Part shown: one piece after another, positions 20,158-29,562 of the stretch
How positions within the stretch are numbered: the first letter of the stretch is position 1
Layout: each line of letters opens with the position of its first letter
NCBI GenBank assembly: GCA_029262775.1
Contig: JAJCYR010000062.1
Coordinates: forward strand, 1 to 45,516
Length of the DNA: 45,516 bases
Source of the DNA: Bacteroidota bacterium
GTDB lineage: Bacteria > Bacteroidota > Rhodothermia > Rhodothermales > UBA10348
Direction of reading: 5' to 3'
Program-made: the position numbers and the translations under genes
Notes under the pieces: model-generated
What the model was told of the DNA's origin: nothing
The model's input: only the letters and a program-made list of their open reading frames with translations
Databases searched by the model: none

Positions 20158-21036
20158 ATGCGCACCCACCTCCTTCATATCGTGACCTCGCGTCGTATGT
20201 GTGCCGTCCTGGGCGGGATGGCACTGCTCCTGTCTGTGATGGCGGGAGCGGCGACGGGCCAGAATACGCCCGGCTCGGGTACGCCTCCCGGAATGAAAGG
20301 CGTCGGTATTGATGAGCAGCTTGGAGCGTTCGTTCCAGGCAATACGGTATTCAGAAATGCCAATGGAGAAGAGGTTTCGCTGGGTTCGTTGCTCAATTCG
20401 GGCCGACCCGCGATTCTGAACTTTGTGTACCACGACTGCCCCATGCTCTGCAGCGTGTTGCTGGACAGCTTCACGGACACCATGAAGCGCATGGATTGGG
20501 CGCCTGGCAGGGAGTATGATGTTCTTACAGTCAGTTTTTCAGCAATCGAGACGGCAGACCTTGCCGCCCGCCAGAAAGAGAAATACACAGCCAAATTGGG
20601 GCGCGAAGGAGCCGGCGACGGGTGGCATTTTCTGACCGGTGAGGATGAGGCCATTCAGCAGCTCGCTGCATCGACCGGGTTCCAATTCAAGTGGGTGGAA
20701 TCGCGCCAGGAATATGCTCATCCGTCCCTGCTTATATTCCTGTCCCCTGAGGGGCAGATTACCCGCTACCTGCACGGTTTGTATTTCAAGCCGACCGATG
20801 TGAGGAAAGCGCTCGTCGAAGCGTCGAATGGAACCGTTGGCTCGACGGTCGACCATATTTTGATGTATTGTTTCCAGTATGATCCAACAGCCAACTCGTA
20901 TGTCCTTCATGCGACGAACCTGATGAAGATCGGAGCGCTGTTTACCATGCTGTTCATTGGGCTGGGGCTCTGGCTCCTACGGCGAAAGGAGCGGCGTGAC
21001 CGTATACCTGTTTCGTCGTCACACGCAACTGTTTAA
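20158..21036 (+). CDS. SCO1/SenC family copper chaperone for cytochrome c oxidase
   Basis: Thioredoxin-fold periplasmic protein that delivers copper or reducing power to the CuA site of oxidase subunit II. The 292-residue product has an N-terminal signal/anchor (about 14-34). The copper-binding CxxxC is in DCPMLC (C94, C98) and the histidine ligand in YAHPSLL (H188). An extra C-terminal membrane helix (about 260-280) is followed by a basic RRKERR tail. ATG 20158 was chosen because it precedes the signal peptide; the open frame begins earlier inside the preceding gene. It lies directly upstream of the CuA-containing subunit. Confidence 0.92.
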   Translation: MRTHLLHIVTSRRMCAVLGGMALLLSVMAGAATGQNTPGSGTPPGMKGVGIDEQLGAFVPGNTVFRNANGEEVSLGSLLNSGRPAILNFVYHDCPMLCSVLLDSFTDTMKRMDWAPGREYDVLTVSFSAIETADLAARQKEKYTAKLGREGAGDGWHFLTGEDEAIQQLAASTGFQFKWVESRQEYAHPSLLIFLSPEGQITRYLHGLYFKPTDVRKALVEASNGTVGSTVDHILMYCFQYDPTANSYVLHATNLMKIGALFTMLFIGLGLWLLRRKERRDRIPVSSSHATV

Positions 21037-21052
21037 CTGACCCTATCCCACC

Positions 21053-21979
21053 ATGGGCGAGAATGGATTTTGGCTACCCGAGGCATCGACGGCACTGGCA
21101 GGTGAAGTCGACGCCCTTTTCTGGTTTGTGTTCTGGGTGAGCACAGCCATCTTTGCAGCCGTAGTTCTGGCAAAGTTGTACTTCGTATTCAAGTACCGCC
21201 GGCGCAGCGAGCAGGATATGCCGATGCCGGTGCACGAGAGCAAGGTGTTGGAGGCCGTTTGGATTGTGATTCCGACGATTCTTGTGTTGATCGTGTTCAC
21301 GTGGGGGTTTGACCTCTTCGTTCAGCTCAGTTCCGCGCCGCCCGATTCATACGAGATCACCGTACGCGGCAAGCAATGGACCTGGGAGTATGAGTATGCG
21401 GAAGGCGTGCTTACGGCAGGCGACCTGTATGTGCCGGTGGGTCGCCCGGTGAAACTCAACATGAGCTCGGTCGATGTACTGCACAGCTTCTTTGTCCCTG
21501 AATTCCGGATCAAACAGGACGTGCTTCCCAATCGGTACACATCCGTCTGGTTCAAGGCCGAAAACGTGGGCGAACACATAATTTATTGTACCGAATACTG
21601 CGGAACGGCGCATTCCGGGATGCTCGGCAAGGTGGTTGTGGTTTCGGAGGAGGATTTTGCAGCCTGGATCCAGGAGCAGAATCAGGACCTGCCGCCTGCA
21701 GAACTGGGAGAGCAGGTATTCAATACGCAGTGCGCCGTGTGCCACGCCGTTGACGGGTCGCCCAAGATCGGACCGCCACTGAATGTCTTCTACGGCACGG
21801 AGCGTCTGTTTACGGATGGTACGTCTGTCATGGCCGACGATTCCTACATCCGTAATTCCATCCTGAATCCGAGTAGCCAGGTAGTGGATGGCTTTCTTCC
21901 TGGCATGATGCCTCCATTCAACTCACTGAGTGCCCAGCAGATAGATGGCCTCGTTGCTTACATCAAGTCCCTCGAATAG
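21053..21979 (+). CDS. ctaC: Cytochrome c oxidase subunit II with fused cytochrome c (caa3 type)
   Basis: Electron-entry subunit of a caa3 haem-copper oxidase, 308 residues. It has two N-terminal membrane helices (about 22-45 and 68-90), a cupredoxin domain and a C-terminal cytochrome c domain. CuA ligands are visible as H144 (LHSF), C179, E181, C183, H187 and M190. The haem-c site CAVCH is at 227-231, with a downstream MMPPFN as methionine ligand. The fused haem domain allows direct electron uptake from alternative complex III, matching its place in the same operon. Confidence 0.96.
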   Translation: MGENGFWLPEASTALAGEVDALFWFVFWVSTAIFAAVVLAKLYFVFKYRRRSEQDMPMPVHESKVLEAVWIVIPTILVLIVFTWGFDLFVQLSSAPPDSYEITVRGKQWTWEYEYAEGVLTAGDLYVPVGRPVKLNMSSVDVLHSFFVPEFRIKQDVLPNRYTSVWFKAENVGEHIIYCTEYCGTAHSGMLGKVVVVSEEDFAAWIQEQNQDLPPAELGEQVFNTQCAVCHAVDGSPKIGPPLNVFYGTERLFTDGTSVMADDSYIRNSILNPSSQVVDGFLPGMMPPFNSLSAQQIDGLVAYIKSLE

Positions 21980-21982
21980 CCC

Positions 21983-23652
<1,670 letters not shown>

Positions 23653-23653
<1 letters not shown>

Positions 23654-24351
23654 TGGATCTCAAACCTGACGAACTGACCATGGCAAGTACCGCCGAACAC
23701 CCTGCGCATCTGCAGCACCATTTTGTAACGTCGGATCAGCAGTTCGATGCGGCAAAGATGGGGATGTGGTTGTTTCTGATCACAGAAATCCTGCTTTTCA
23801 GCGGCATGTTCGTCACCTACACCGTGTATCGTGTATGGCATCCCGAGGTGTTTGACGGCATGGCGGCGCTACTTGACTGGCGTCTTGGAGGTTTGAACAC
23901 GCTGGTACTTCTGGCGTCATCATTTACTGTCGCCCTTGGAATCCACTTCGCGCAGGTAGACAACCGAAAAGGGCTTGTCACGAATCTTATCCTGACCTTC
24001 GTGTTCGCATGCGTTTTCCTCGTGGTCAAATACTTCGAGTACTCCGCAAAGATTGAACACGGTATTGTGCTGGGAGACGGCTTTGCTCCACACGGGGTGT
24101 CCCACGGCGTGGATTATGCCACATATGATGTCATGTTCGCGCAGCAATTTTTCTCGATCTACTATGTGATGACAGGTATCCACGGATTTCACGTCCTGGT
24201 GGGTATGGGGCTGTTTGCCTGGATCACGATTCGTGCCATGAAGGGCCATTTCACCAGTGCATACTACACGCCCGTGGAGCTCTGTGGACTCTACTGGCAC
24301 CTCGTGGATATTATCTGGATTTTCCTTTTCCCGCTTCTGTATCTCATCTGA
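23653..24351 (+). CDS. ctaE: Cytochrome c oxidase subunit III
   Basis: Membrane subunit that stabilises subunit I and its proton path. The product has 232 residues and five predicted helices, the usual number for bacterial caa3 subunit III. Family blocks include KMGMWLFLITEILLFSGMFV, YFEYSAKI, FFSIYYVMTGIHGFHVLVGMG and LYWHLVDIIWIFLFPLLYL (key residues of the last two helices). The ATG overlaps the subunit I stop by one base (TGATG). A second start, at M10, would also fit. Confidence 0.95.
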
Positions 24352-24360
24352 GTTTCTTCC

Positions 24361-24759
24361 ATGTCGTACGCTGAACATCATATTACACCGATCAGGACGC
24401 TTATCCAGGTCATTGCAGCCCTGTTCGCATTGACCATTCTCACCGTAGTGACATCGCGCATGGATCTGGGCGGGCTCGATGTGCCGGTAGCGCTGGGCAT
24501 TGCGCTCGTGAAGGCGGGCCTTGTCGTTACGGTGTTCATGGCGCTCAAGTATGATAACAAGGTGAATGCGGTCATTTTCGGTGTTGGTGCCCTGTTCGTC
24601 ATGATTTTTCTTGCCTTCACGTTGTTCGATACCGCTTTCCGCGGGGACCTCTCGAGCACGACCAAGGGAACGATTATGGAGCAGGAGGCTGCTGAAGAAG
24701 CCATTCAGCAGCGCGAGCCCGATCCGTCTGCTCTGCAGTTCAACCGATCCAACGAATAG
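24361..24759 (+). CDS. ctaF: Cytochrome c oxidase subunit IV family protein
   Basis: Small membrane subunit of the oxidase, 132 residues. Three predicted helices (about 14-34, 42-62 and 68-92) are followed by a polar tail rich in Glu and Gln. The pattern LALTILTVVTSRMDLGG...VALGIALVKAGLVVTVFMALKYD matches prokaryotic COX4 proteins in general form; the central VKAGLVVTVFM block is the key. It starts 9 bp after subunit III and ends 2 bp before the next small gene. Confidence 0.9.
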   Translation: MSYAEHHITPIRTLIQVIAALFALTILTVVTSRMDLGGLDVPVALGIALVKAGLVVTVFMALKYDNKVNAVIFGVGALFVMIFLAFTLFDTAFRGDLSSTTKGTIMEQEAAEEAIQQREPDPSALQFNRSNE

Positions 24760-24761
24760 GT

Positions 24762-25046
24762 GTGATTATCGCTCTCGTCGGTATTCCCCTCGTCTTTACC
24801 ATGACCGTATGGGTCGTGGTCACGTCTATACGGATCTGGAATCCAGAGAAGGAACTGCCGCTTGAACGCTCCGCCGAGCGGCTTCGGAAGCTTCGGCTGC
24901 GTAGCAGTGCTTCGTTGCATCTGCGACTCGAAGACATTCGCGAATTGGAGCGCGACAAGCAGCGCTCCGGGGTGGGGACAGACCCGGGACGTATTGATAG
25001 TGGGCTCCTGGCCTGGCACGAGGAACTCGAATCGCGTAGAAATTAG
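24762..25046 (+). CDS. Small membrane-anchored protein ending the act-cox operon
   Basis: Not recognised. The 94-residue frame begins with GTG at 24762, two bases after the subunit IV stop, and has no in-frame ATG before the helix. One N-terminal membrane helix (about 2-22) leads into a highly charged Arg/Leu/Glu-rich region (about 30-70, LERSAERLRKLRLRSS, LRLEDIRELERDKQ) that should form an amphipathic helix or coiled coil. The spacing makes it a real last gene of the operon rather than a chance frame. An accessory or assembly role for the oxidase is inferred from position only. Confidence 0.65.
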   Translation: MIIALVGIPLVFTMTVWVVVTSIRIWNPEKELPLERSAERLRKLRLRSSASLHLRLEDIRELERDKQRSGVGTDPGRIDSGLLAWHEELESRRN

Positions 25047-25068
25047 AAGGCTGTTGACAGGTCCTATG

Positions 25069-25086
25069 ACGGCCTGGATCGGCCGT
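25069..25086. terminator. Short hairpin between convergent genes
   Basis: ACGGCC at 25069-25074 pairs with GGCCGT at 25081-25086 around a 6-base loop. It lies in the 64-bp gap between the end of the oxidase operon and the convergent nucleosidase-like gene. There is no T-run on either strand, so an intrinsic terminator is only possible. Confidence 0.3.
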
Positions 25087-25110
25087 GGGCACCGTACCCG
25101 CCGAACATGT

Positions 25111-25728
25111 TCACTCTGCAGGGGCGAGGAGGGAAGGTATTTTTTCTGCCAGGTATGAGCCGAGCTTCGAGCGGACAGTCGTCAGGTTCTTCCTGAAATC
25201 CGGATCATCTATTCCCATGCGGCCGGCAACGGCCTTCAGAATGTGGCACGAAATGCCGTGCGTGGCGGCGACGTAGGCCACCGGATAACCGGTCATGTCG
25301 CTCAGGTCGGCAATGCGCTGCCAGTAGCTGAGCTCAGAGGCGCCCTCTACCGTGTGGTCCTGCGTGACCAGAATGCCCTCGGACAGATCCGGAAACAGAT
25401 GATTGAGCGGCATACGCGGATACGTCGGGGCAGAAAGTTCTATCCGGTCCCCCTCAAACACCTGCGTGACACACACCAGCTCTCCCGTCTGGAATTTGTC
25501 GGAAAGTCCAGTACACGTGCCTGCATGCAGAAGCGAAGATACGCTGCGGTCCCGAAGTAGCCGATCCGATCGCAGTGTACCCTTTATTTTGCCTACACCA
25601 AGAATGGACACCAGAATTTCACTATCGTGTGCGTCCTCGCCTTCGTTCAGTCCATCAAACCTGCCCCGCTGATACGTTGCAAGGAACGGTTGGGCATCTT
25701 CGAGGGTTGAAAACAGAATGCCAATCAT
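25111..25728 (-). CDS. Nucleoside phosphorylase-fold protein (MTA/SAH nucleosidase-like), catalytic residues altered
   Basis: A 205-residue protein of the PNP/UDP phosphorylase superfamily, resembling MTA/SAH nucleosidase and futalosine hydrolase. It shows the ILFSTLEDAQPF start, the glycine-rich VSILGVGKIKG and HAGTCTGLSD blocks, and an aligned SDMTGYPVAYVAA region. In active nucleosidases that last block reads E/DMEG..A. Here the catalytic Glu position is Thr, and the downstream Asp expected in an ISD-like motif falls on VAGRMG. It may be inactive or have another substrate. It is divergent from metF, which would fit a methyl-cycle role. Confidence 0.65.
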   Translation of the reverse strand: MIGILFSTLEDAQPFLATYQRGRFDGLNEGEDAHDSEILVSILGVGKIKGTLRSDRLLRDRSVSSLLHAGTCTGLSDKFQTGELVCVTQVFEGDRIELSAPTYPRMPLNHLFPDLSEGILVTQDHTVEGASELSYWQRIADLSDMTGYPVAYVAATHGISCHILKAVAGRMGIDDPDFRKNLTTVRSKLGSYLAEKIPSLLAPAE

Positions 25729-25816
25729 GTGGTACGTGCCAGGCTGATGTGTGATGAGGGCCCGTTGCCACGCCGGGTGAACAGGCCTTGGTCAAGAAAC
25801 GAAATCTCTGTCCCGT

Positions 25817-26773
25817 ATGAAAGTTGTTGACCTGCTTCTGGGCGCGGTTGCCCCACAAATATCTTACGAGATCGTTCCACCCAAGCGGGGTAGTTCGGTC
25901 TCCGATATTTTTGAAATTGTAGATGGACTGGTCCCGTTCGATCCGCCGTTCATTGATGTCACCTCGCACTCCGCGCAGGTCTACTACGAAGAGCAGCCGG
26001 ACGGCAGTTGGCGTCGCCGCATTCGGCGCAAACGCCCGGGCACACTGGGTCTGTGTGCCGCCATCAAAGGCAGGTACGGCGTGGAGACCGTTCCCCACCT
26101 TCTGTGCGAAGGGTTCACCCGCGAGGAAAGTGAGGATGCGTTGATTGAGCTCAACTACCTGGGCATCCACAATGTCATGGCCTTGCGAGGCGACGAAGGA
26201 GGGTACCGGAAGCCAGTCACGGGTAGTCGGACACGGAATGAATACGCGGTCGATCTGGTTCGCCAGATCAGCGATATGAATAAGGGTGTTTACCAGGAAG
26301 AGATGATCGGAGCGACACCCACTGATTTCTGCATTGGTGTGGCCGGCTACCCGGAGAAGCATGTTGAGGCGCCCAATATGGCCTGGGATGTACAGAATCT
26401 CAAAAAAAAGGTTAATGCTGGTGCCGATTACGTAGTCTCGCAGATGTTTTTCGACAATCAGGTCTTTCTGCGCTATTTGCGCCAGACCAGGGAGGCCGGA
26501 ATTGACGTGCCCATCGTACCCGGGCTGAAAATCCTGACGCGGAAGCGACAGCTCCAATCGCTACCCTCAACGTTTCATTTGAGCGTTCCGGAGGAACTTG
26601 CGGCAGAGGTCATGGAAGCTGAAGACAGGCACGTTCCGGAGATCGGCATTCGATGGGCACTGAAGCAGTGTGAGGAGCTGCTTGCGGCCGACGTACCCTA
26701 CCTCCATTTTTACGTCATTCAGACGCCCGAGTACGTGCAGCCTGTGATTGAGCGGCTTCGGAAGCTGGCGTAG
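25817..26773 (+). CDS. metF: 5,10-methylenetetrahydrofolate reductase
   Basis: Flavoprotein that reduces methylene-THF to methyl-THF, supplying methyl groups for methionine synthesis. The 318-residue product shows the TIM-barrel family blocks: SYEIVPPKRG with the active-site Glu, FIDVTSHSA, TVPHLLCEGFTREE, NVMALRGDEGG, IGVAGYPEKH, GADYVVSQMFFDNQVF, VPIVPGLKIL and GIRWALKQCEEL. ATG 25817 starts the conserved sequence. The stop codon is four bases before a palindromic repeat element. I see no recognisable SAM or folate riboswitch in the 88 bp upstream. Confidence 0.96.
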   Translation: MKVVDLLLGAVAPQISYEIVPPKRGSSVSDIFEIVDGLVPFDPPFIDVTSHSAQVYYEEQPDGSWRRRIRRKRPGTLGLCAAIKGRYGVETVPHLLCEGFTREESEDALIELNYLGIHNVMALRGDEGGYRKPVTGSRTRNEYAVDLVRQISDMNKGVYQEEMIGATPTDFCIGVAGYPEKHVEAPNMAWDVQNLKKKVNAGADYVVSQMFFDNQVFLRYLRQTREAGIDVPIVPGLKILTRKRQLQSLPSTFHLSVPEELAAEVMEAEDRHVPEIGIRWALKQCEELLAADVPYLHFYVIQTPEYVQPVIERLRKLA

Positions 26774-26777
26774 GGGC

Positions 26778-27051
26778 CTGTTAACACTATCCCAAAGCTC
26801 GCTGACGGGGTCATTTCGTGTCCACCAAGGCAGACGAGCCGACGAGTAGCAGCGTTACTCGAGGTGAGGACAACGTCGGTGGGGGCGAAAATGACCCCGT
26901 CCCTGTGGGTAGCACCCGAAATGGCGTTTCTCTGTGTTGTTCGTCGCTCTGGCGAGGTACCTCGCCATTTGACACGGCCATACTTCACTCCTCACGCCTG
27001 GATAAACGCCATTTCTGTCAGCTACAGCGGGCTATGGGGTAGTGTTAACAG
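26778..27051 (+). repeat. Composite palindromic repeat element, copy C
   Basis: A 274-bp non-coding element with 27-bp terminal inverted repeats (26778-26804 and 27025-27051) matching at 24 of 27; the outer 12 bp (CTGTTAACACTA) are perfect. Nested inside are a 15/16-bp inverted pair at 26804-26818 and 26886-26901, a core hairpin at 26843-26861, a 12-bp inverted pair GAAATGGCGTTT at 26918-26929 with 27004-27015, and an 18-bp perfect palindrome at 26950-26967. The core, about 26825-26880, is related to repeat copy A at about 90-145. No target duplication is obvious. The right terminus contains the ybeY stop codon. Confidence 0.85.
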
Positions 27052-27481
27052 ACTCTAAGTAGCGATTTTCCAGGTGGGTCATGAGGCGCCGCCCTTCAGC
27101 CGTGAGGTCGTCATGTCCGGCCAGGTGCAGGAGGCCATGCACCACATAGCGGAGGACTTCTTTTTCGTACGATGTACCAAACTCTTCATGGCGTTCGGCA
27201 GCGGTCTCCGAATCGACATACACCTCGCCTTCGAGACCCTGTTCTGACTCCTCAATCACAAAGGAGAGCACGTCCGTGTCATAGTCGTGTTGCAACCAGG
27301 TCCTGTTGAGCTCCGTCACCGTCTCGTGATGTGCCAGGATGATCCTCACGTGAGTCCAGGAGACCTGTTCCCCAGTCAGTACTTCGCGTGCGACCTGTTC
27401 GATGTGCTCCTGCTGTAGCACAATGTCCTGCACGGTGCCATCGTACACGATGTCGATGGTGCCCTGCTTAACCAAGGTCAC
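27032..27481 (-). CDS. ybeY: Endoribonuclease YbeY (rRNA maturation)
   Basis: Zinc-dependent single-strand endoribonuclease involved in 16S rRNA 3'-end maturation and ribosome quality control. The 149-residue product has the family motifs LNRTWLQHDYDTDVLSF (about 58-74) and the zinc site HGLLHLAGHD with H115, H119 and H123. The C-terminus is unusual: after the normal helix (LMTHLENRYLE), the last residues (VNTTP plus stop) are read from the terminal inverted repeat of the 26778-27051 element. The start overlaps the preceding gene by 14 bp, so an internal start is possible but translation coupling is likely. Confidence 0.94.
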   Translation of the reverse strand: MTLVKQGTIDIVYDGTVQDIVLQQEHIEQVAREVLTGEQVSWTHVRIILAHHETVTELNRTWLQHDYDTDVLSFVIEESEQGLEGEVYVDSETAAERHEEFGTSYEKEVLRYVVHGLLHLAGHDDLTAEGRRLMTHLENRYLESVNTTP

Positions 27482-27911
27482 CGAACAGGTCTTCGGTCAT
27501 GGAGAGCGCGACACTGCTCATGATAAGTTCGGGTGGAAGTTGGGTGAAGTCCGTAGAGAGCAGGACTGTGTCTACGTTGGCATACAGGGAGCAACCGGCT
27601 TCCCGTTCAACGACCAGGCCGTTTGCTGTATTCCCACTCCGCGCCACGAAGATGACCTCTCCCAATTCTTTGCTTGCCTTGAAACCGGTACAGCCCTGGA
27701 TCTGGAGGAATGAACTGACCGCATAGACGCTGACCAGACTCGTCACCTCGCCGGCAGGCAGGCTCATTTCCGTATGTATTTCGAGCGTGATTTTGCGGCC
27801 GCTCGCTTCGTCGGAGAGTTCAAAACGTGCATAATGAGGACCGCGCTTGGCGGTAATGCCCAATACATCCTCAACGCGCTGGATGTCCGATTCTGTGAAA
27901 ATGTAGGCCAT
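27468..27911 (-). CDS. Conserved-looking hypothetical protein, 147 aa
   Basis: Not recognised. The start at 27911 gives MAYIFTESDIQRVEDVLG; an upstream extension to 27980 is possible. The protein is soluble, mixed alpha/beta, with no signal peptide or membrane helix. Features are RGPHYARFELSDEASGRKITLEIHTEM, where charged and hydrophobic residues alternate as in beta strands (key part ARFELSDEASGRKITLEIH), and one pair of cysteines in the second half (QGCTGF and AGCSLYANVD). The C-terminal part resembles a low-charge globular tail. It overlaps ybeY by 14 bp in another frame, which argues for co-translation and a real gene. Confidence 0.7.
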   Translation of the reverse strand: MAYIFTESDIQRVEDVLGITAKRGPHYARFELSDEASGRKITLEIHTEMSLPAGEVTSLVSVYAVSSFLQIQGCTGFKASKELGEVIFVARSGNTANGLVVEREAGCSLYANVDTVLLSTDFTQLPPELIMSSVALSMTEDLFGDLG

Positions 27912-28049
27912 GAAAGGTGAACCCGGTTGGGAGCGGGAAATGGTGATGCCCTGAAGGAAAGATACCTGCCGCCCCCTCAACTTACAAAGGACTCGGACCC
28001 GTCCGACCCGGACAGCCGTATGGTACGTTCATCGAACCGGATGTTGCAT

Positions 28050-28457
28050 ATGGAGCATGAGAAGACCGTCAAATTCTGGGGCGTGACAGCTGGCATGCTC
28101 GGCGCCCTGTCCGTCGCCATGGGCGCGTTCGCGGCCCATTCGTTGAAAGACCTGCTCGAACCCGGAATGCTGGCCACATTCCAGACTGGTGTGACCTACA
28201 TGCAATACCATGTTGTTGCCATCACCCTTACCGTGCTGCTCATGCTGCATGCAGGGCCGAAGTTGTGGTTGCGCCGTGCCGCTGCCTTTCACGCAATCGG
28301 GATTGTGTTGTTTACCGGCAGTCTGACTGTTCTCGCCGTTTCGGGAATTACGTGGCTTGGCGCAGTGGCGCCGCTTGGTGGCGTGGCGTTTATTGCCGGC
28401 TGGTTCTCACTCGCAGCCGTTTTCAGCCAACCTCGTCTTCTTCGAAAAGAAGTGTGA
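28050..28457 (+). CDS. DUF423 family small membrane protein (YgdD-like)
   Basis: A 135-residue inner-membrane protein of the DUF423 family, whose function is unknown. The family start pattern FWGVTAGMLGALSVAMGAFAAHSLKD is clear, followed by FQTGVTYMQYHVVAITL and LFTGSLTVLAVSGITWLGAVAPLGG (key residues GSL and GAVAPLGG). Four hydrophobic helices are visible. ATGs at 28020 and 28041 are alternative starts in the same frame; 28050 is preferred as closest to the family start. Its 3' end overlaps the convergent gene at 28423 by 35 bp. Confidence 0.85.
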   Translation: MEHEKTVKFWGVTAGMLGALSVAMGAFAAHSLKDLLEPGMLATFQTGVTYMQYHVVAITLTVLLMLHAGPKLWLRRAAAFHAIGIVLFTGSLTVLAVSGITWLGAVAPLGGVAFIAGWFSLAAVFSQPRLLRKEV

Positions 28458-28797
28458 TACTCGGCAAGAGGTTGTGCTGCTCGGCCAGGTCCAGCAGTAC
28501 CTTGGAGATTTCGTCCACGTGATCGTAGCTACCCAATTCCCGGCTGTCCACAGCCAGGGCATAGCCAATATCGTCGGCCGACCCCGCCTCGTACTCCTCC
28601 CACTCCGTGGCCTCCTCGAGTACAAACAGACCGTCTTCCGGAGCAAAAGAGGCGACGTACTTCTCACGCCCGGCCTTTTCATCAACCAGGCTCAGATTGC
28701 CCAAGGCATCGTATTCTTCGTCGTAGAAGAGGGTCTCGGCAATGAGACGCAGCGCGAAGGTGTTGAGATTGAACGTGGCCATGGATGGTGCTGTCAT
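28423..28797 (-). CDS. Acidic hypothetical protein, 124 aa
   Basis: Not recognised. A strongly acidic, soluble 124-residue protein (many Asp and Glu, for example FYDEEYDAL, EEATEWEEYEAG, LLFEEDEVG) with no signal peptide or membrane helix. It has an alternating pattern that could form a small alpha/beta fold. Its ATG at 28797 overlaps the lipB stop by 4 bp (ATGA), so it is co-translated with lipB. Met6 is an alternative start. It is possibly an interaction partner or inhibitor; this is not supported beyond charge and position. Confidence 0.7.
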   Translation of the reverse strand: MTAPSMATFNLNTFALRLIAETLFYDEEYDALGNLSLVDEKAGREKYVASFAPEDGLFVLEEATEWEEYEAGSADDIGYALAVDSRELGSYDHVDEISKVLLDLAEQHNLLPSITLLFEEDEVG

Positions 28798-29558
28798 GAG
28801 GTGGGACTCTCGTCAAGATACGTCGAAAGGTAGGACTGCGCATCTGAACCGTCGAGAATATGGACCCGGGACGCAAATACGCGCGCCATGTGCCTTGCTA
28901 CGATGTCCATGACACGTGACATCGAGACATCATGCTGTACACCCTCCTGGACGAATGAGGTTACACCCCGGTCTGCAATGCCACATGGCACGATCATGTC
29001 AAAATGCCGTGGGTTGGTATCGACGTTCAGGGCGAAGCCGTGCATAGTCACCCACCGACTGCAGCGGATACCCATGGCGCAGATTTTCCTTTCCTGGCCG
29101 GGAGGCGTGGTAACCCAGACGCCCGTGCGGCCCTCCACACGGCTCGTGGTGAGACCAAATTCCCCACAAACACCAATAATAACCTCCTCAAGGTCCCTCA
29201 GGTACCGGTGGATATCCGTGTAGAAGCGGCCCAGGTCCAGAATGGGATAGCCCACCAGTTGCCCCGGGCCGTGATAGGTGATATCTCCACCGCGGTCGAT
29301 CTGTACAAACTCCGCACCTGCCGATTCGAGTTCAGAATCCGTCGCCAGGAGGTGAGCCCGGTCACCACTTTTTCCAAGAGTAAAGACTGGGGGATGCTCA
29401 AGCAGCAGCATCACATGATCCAGTAGCTCTGGCTCGGCGCTGCGTTTGTTCGCGACGAGGCGTGCCTGCAACCGCTTCTGTAACTCCCAGGCCTCGGCGT
29501 ACGCAACCTGGCCCAGGCGGCACACTGTGATCCTGTTCGATGTATCGTGCTTCGTCAC
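28794..29558 (-). CDS. lipB: Lipoyl(octanoyl) transferase LipB
   Basis: Transfers octanoate from acyl carrier protein to lipoate-dependent enzymes, the first step of protein lipoylation in the cytoplasm. The 254-residue product shows EHPPVFTLGKSG (about 54-65), the family signature RGGDITYHGPGQLVGYP (about 89-105), the catalytic lysine in RKICAMGI (K158), and the catalytic cysteine in VPCGI (C192). It is 4 bp downstream of sprA and overlaps the next small gene by 4 bp. The lipA partner is not in the window. Confidence 0.96.
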   Translation of the reverse strand: MTKHDTSNRITVCRLGQVAYAEAWELQKRLQARLVANKRSAEPELLDHVMLLLEHPPVFTLGKSGDRAHLLATDSELESAGAEFVQIDRGGDITYHGPGQLVGYPILDLGRFYTDIHRYLRDLEEVIIGVCGEFGLTTSRVEGRTGVWVTTPPGQERKICAMGIRCSRWVTMHGFALNVDTNPRHFDMIVPCGIADRGVTSFVQEGVQHDVSMSRVMDIVARHMARVFASRVHILDGSDAQSYLSTYLDESPTS

Positions 29559-29562
29559 GGCC

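Noticed and set aside
25729-25816. Possible SAM, SAH or folate riboswitch before metF
   Set aside because: Context invites it, but no consensus core of a known class could be matched in the 88 bp.
26818-27058. Short open frames of 60-90 codons inside the palindromic element
   Set aside because: They cross inverted repeats, have no recognisable protein sequence and are explained by the repeat structure.
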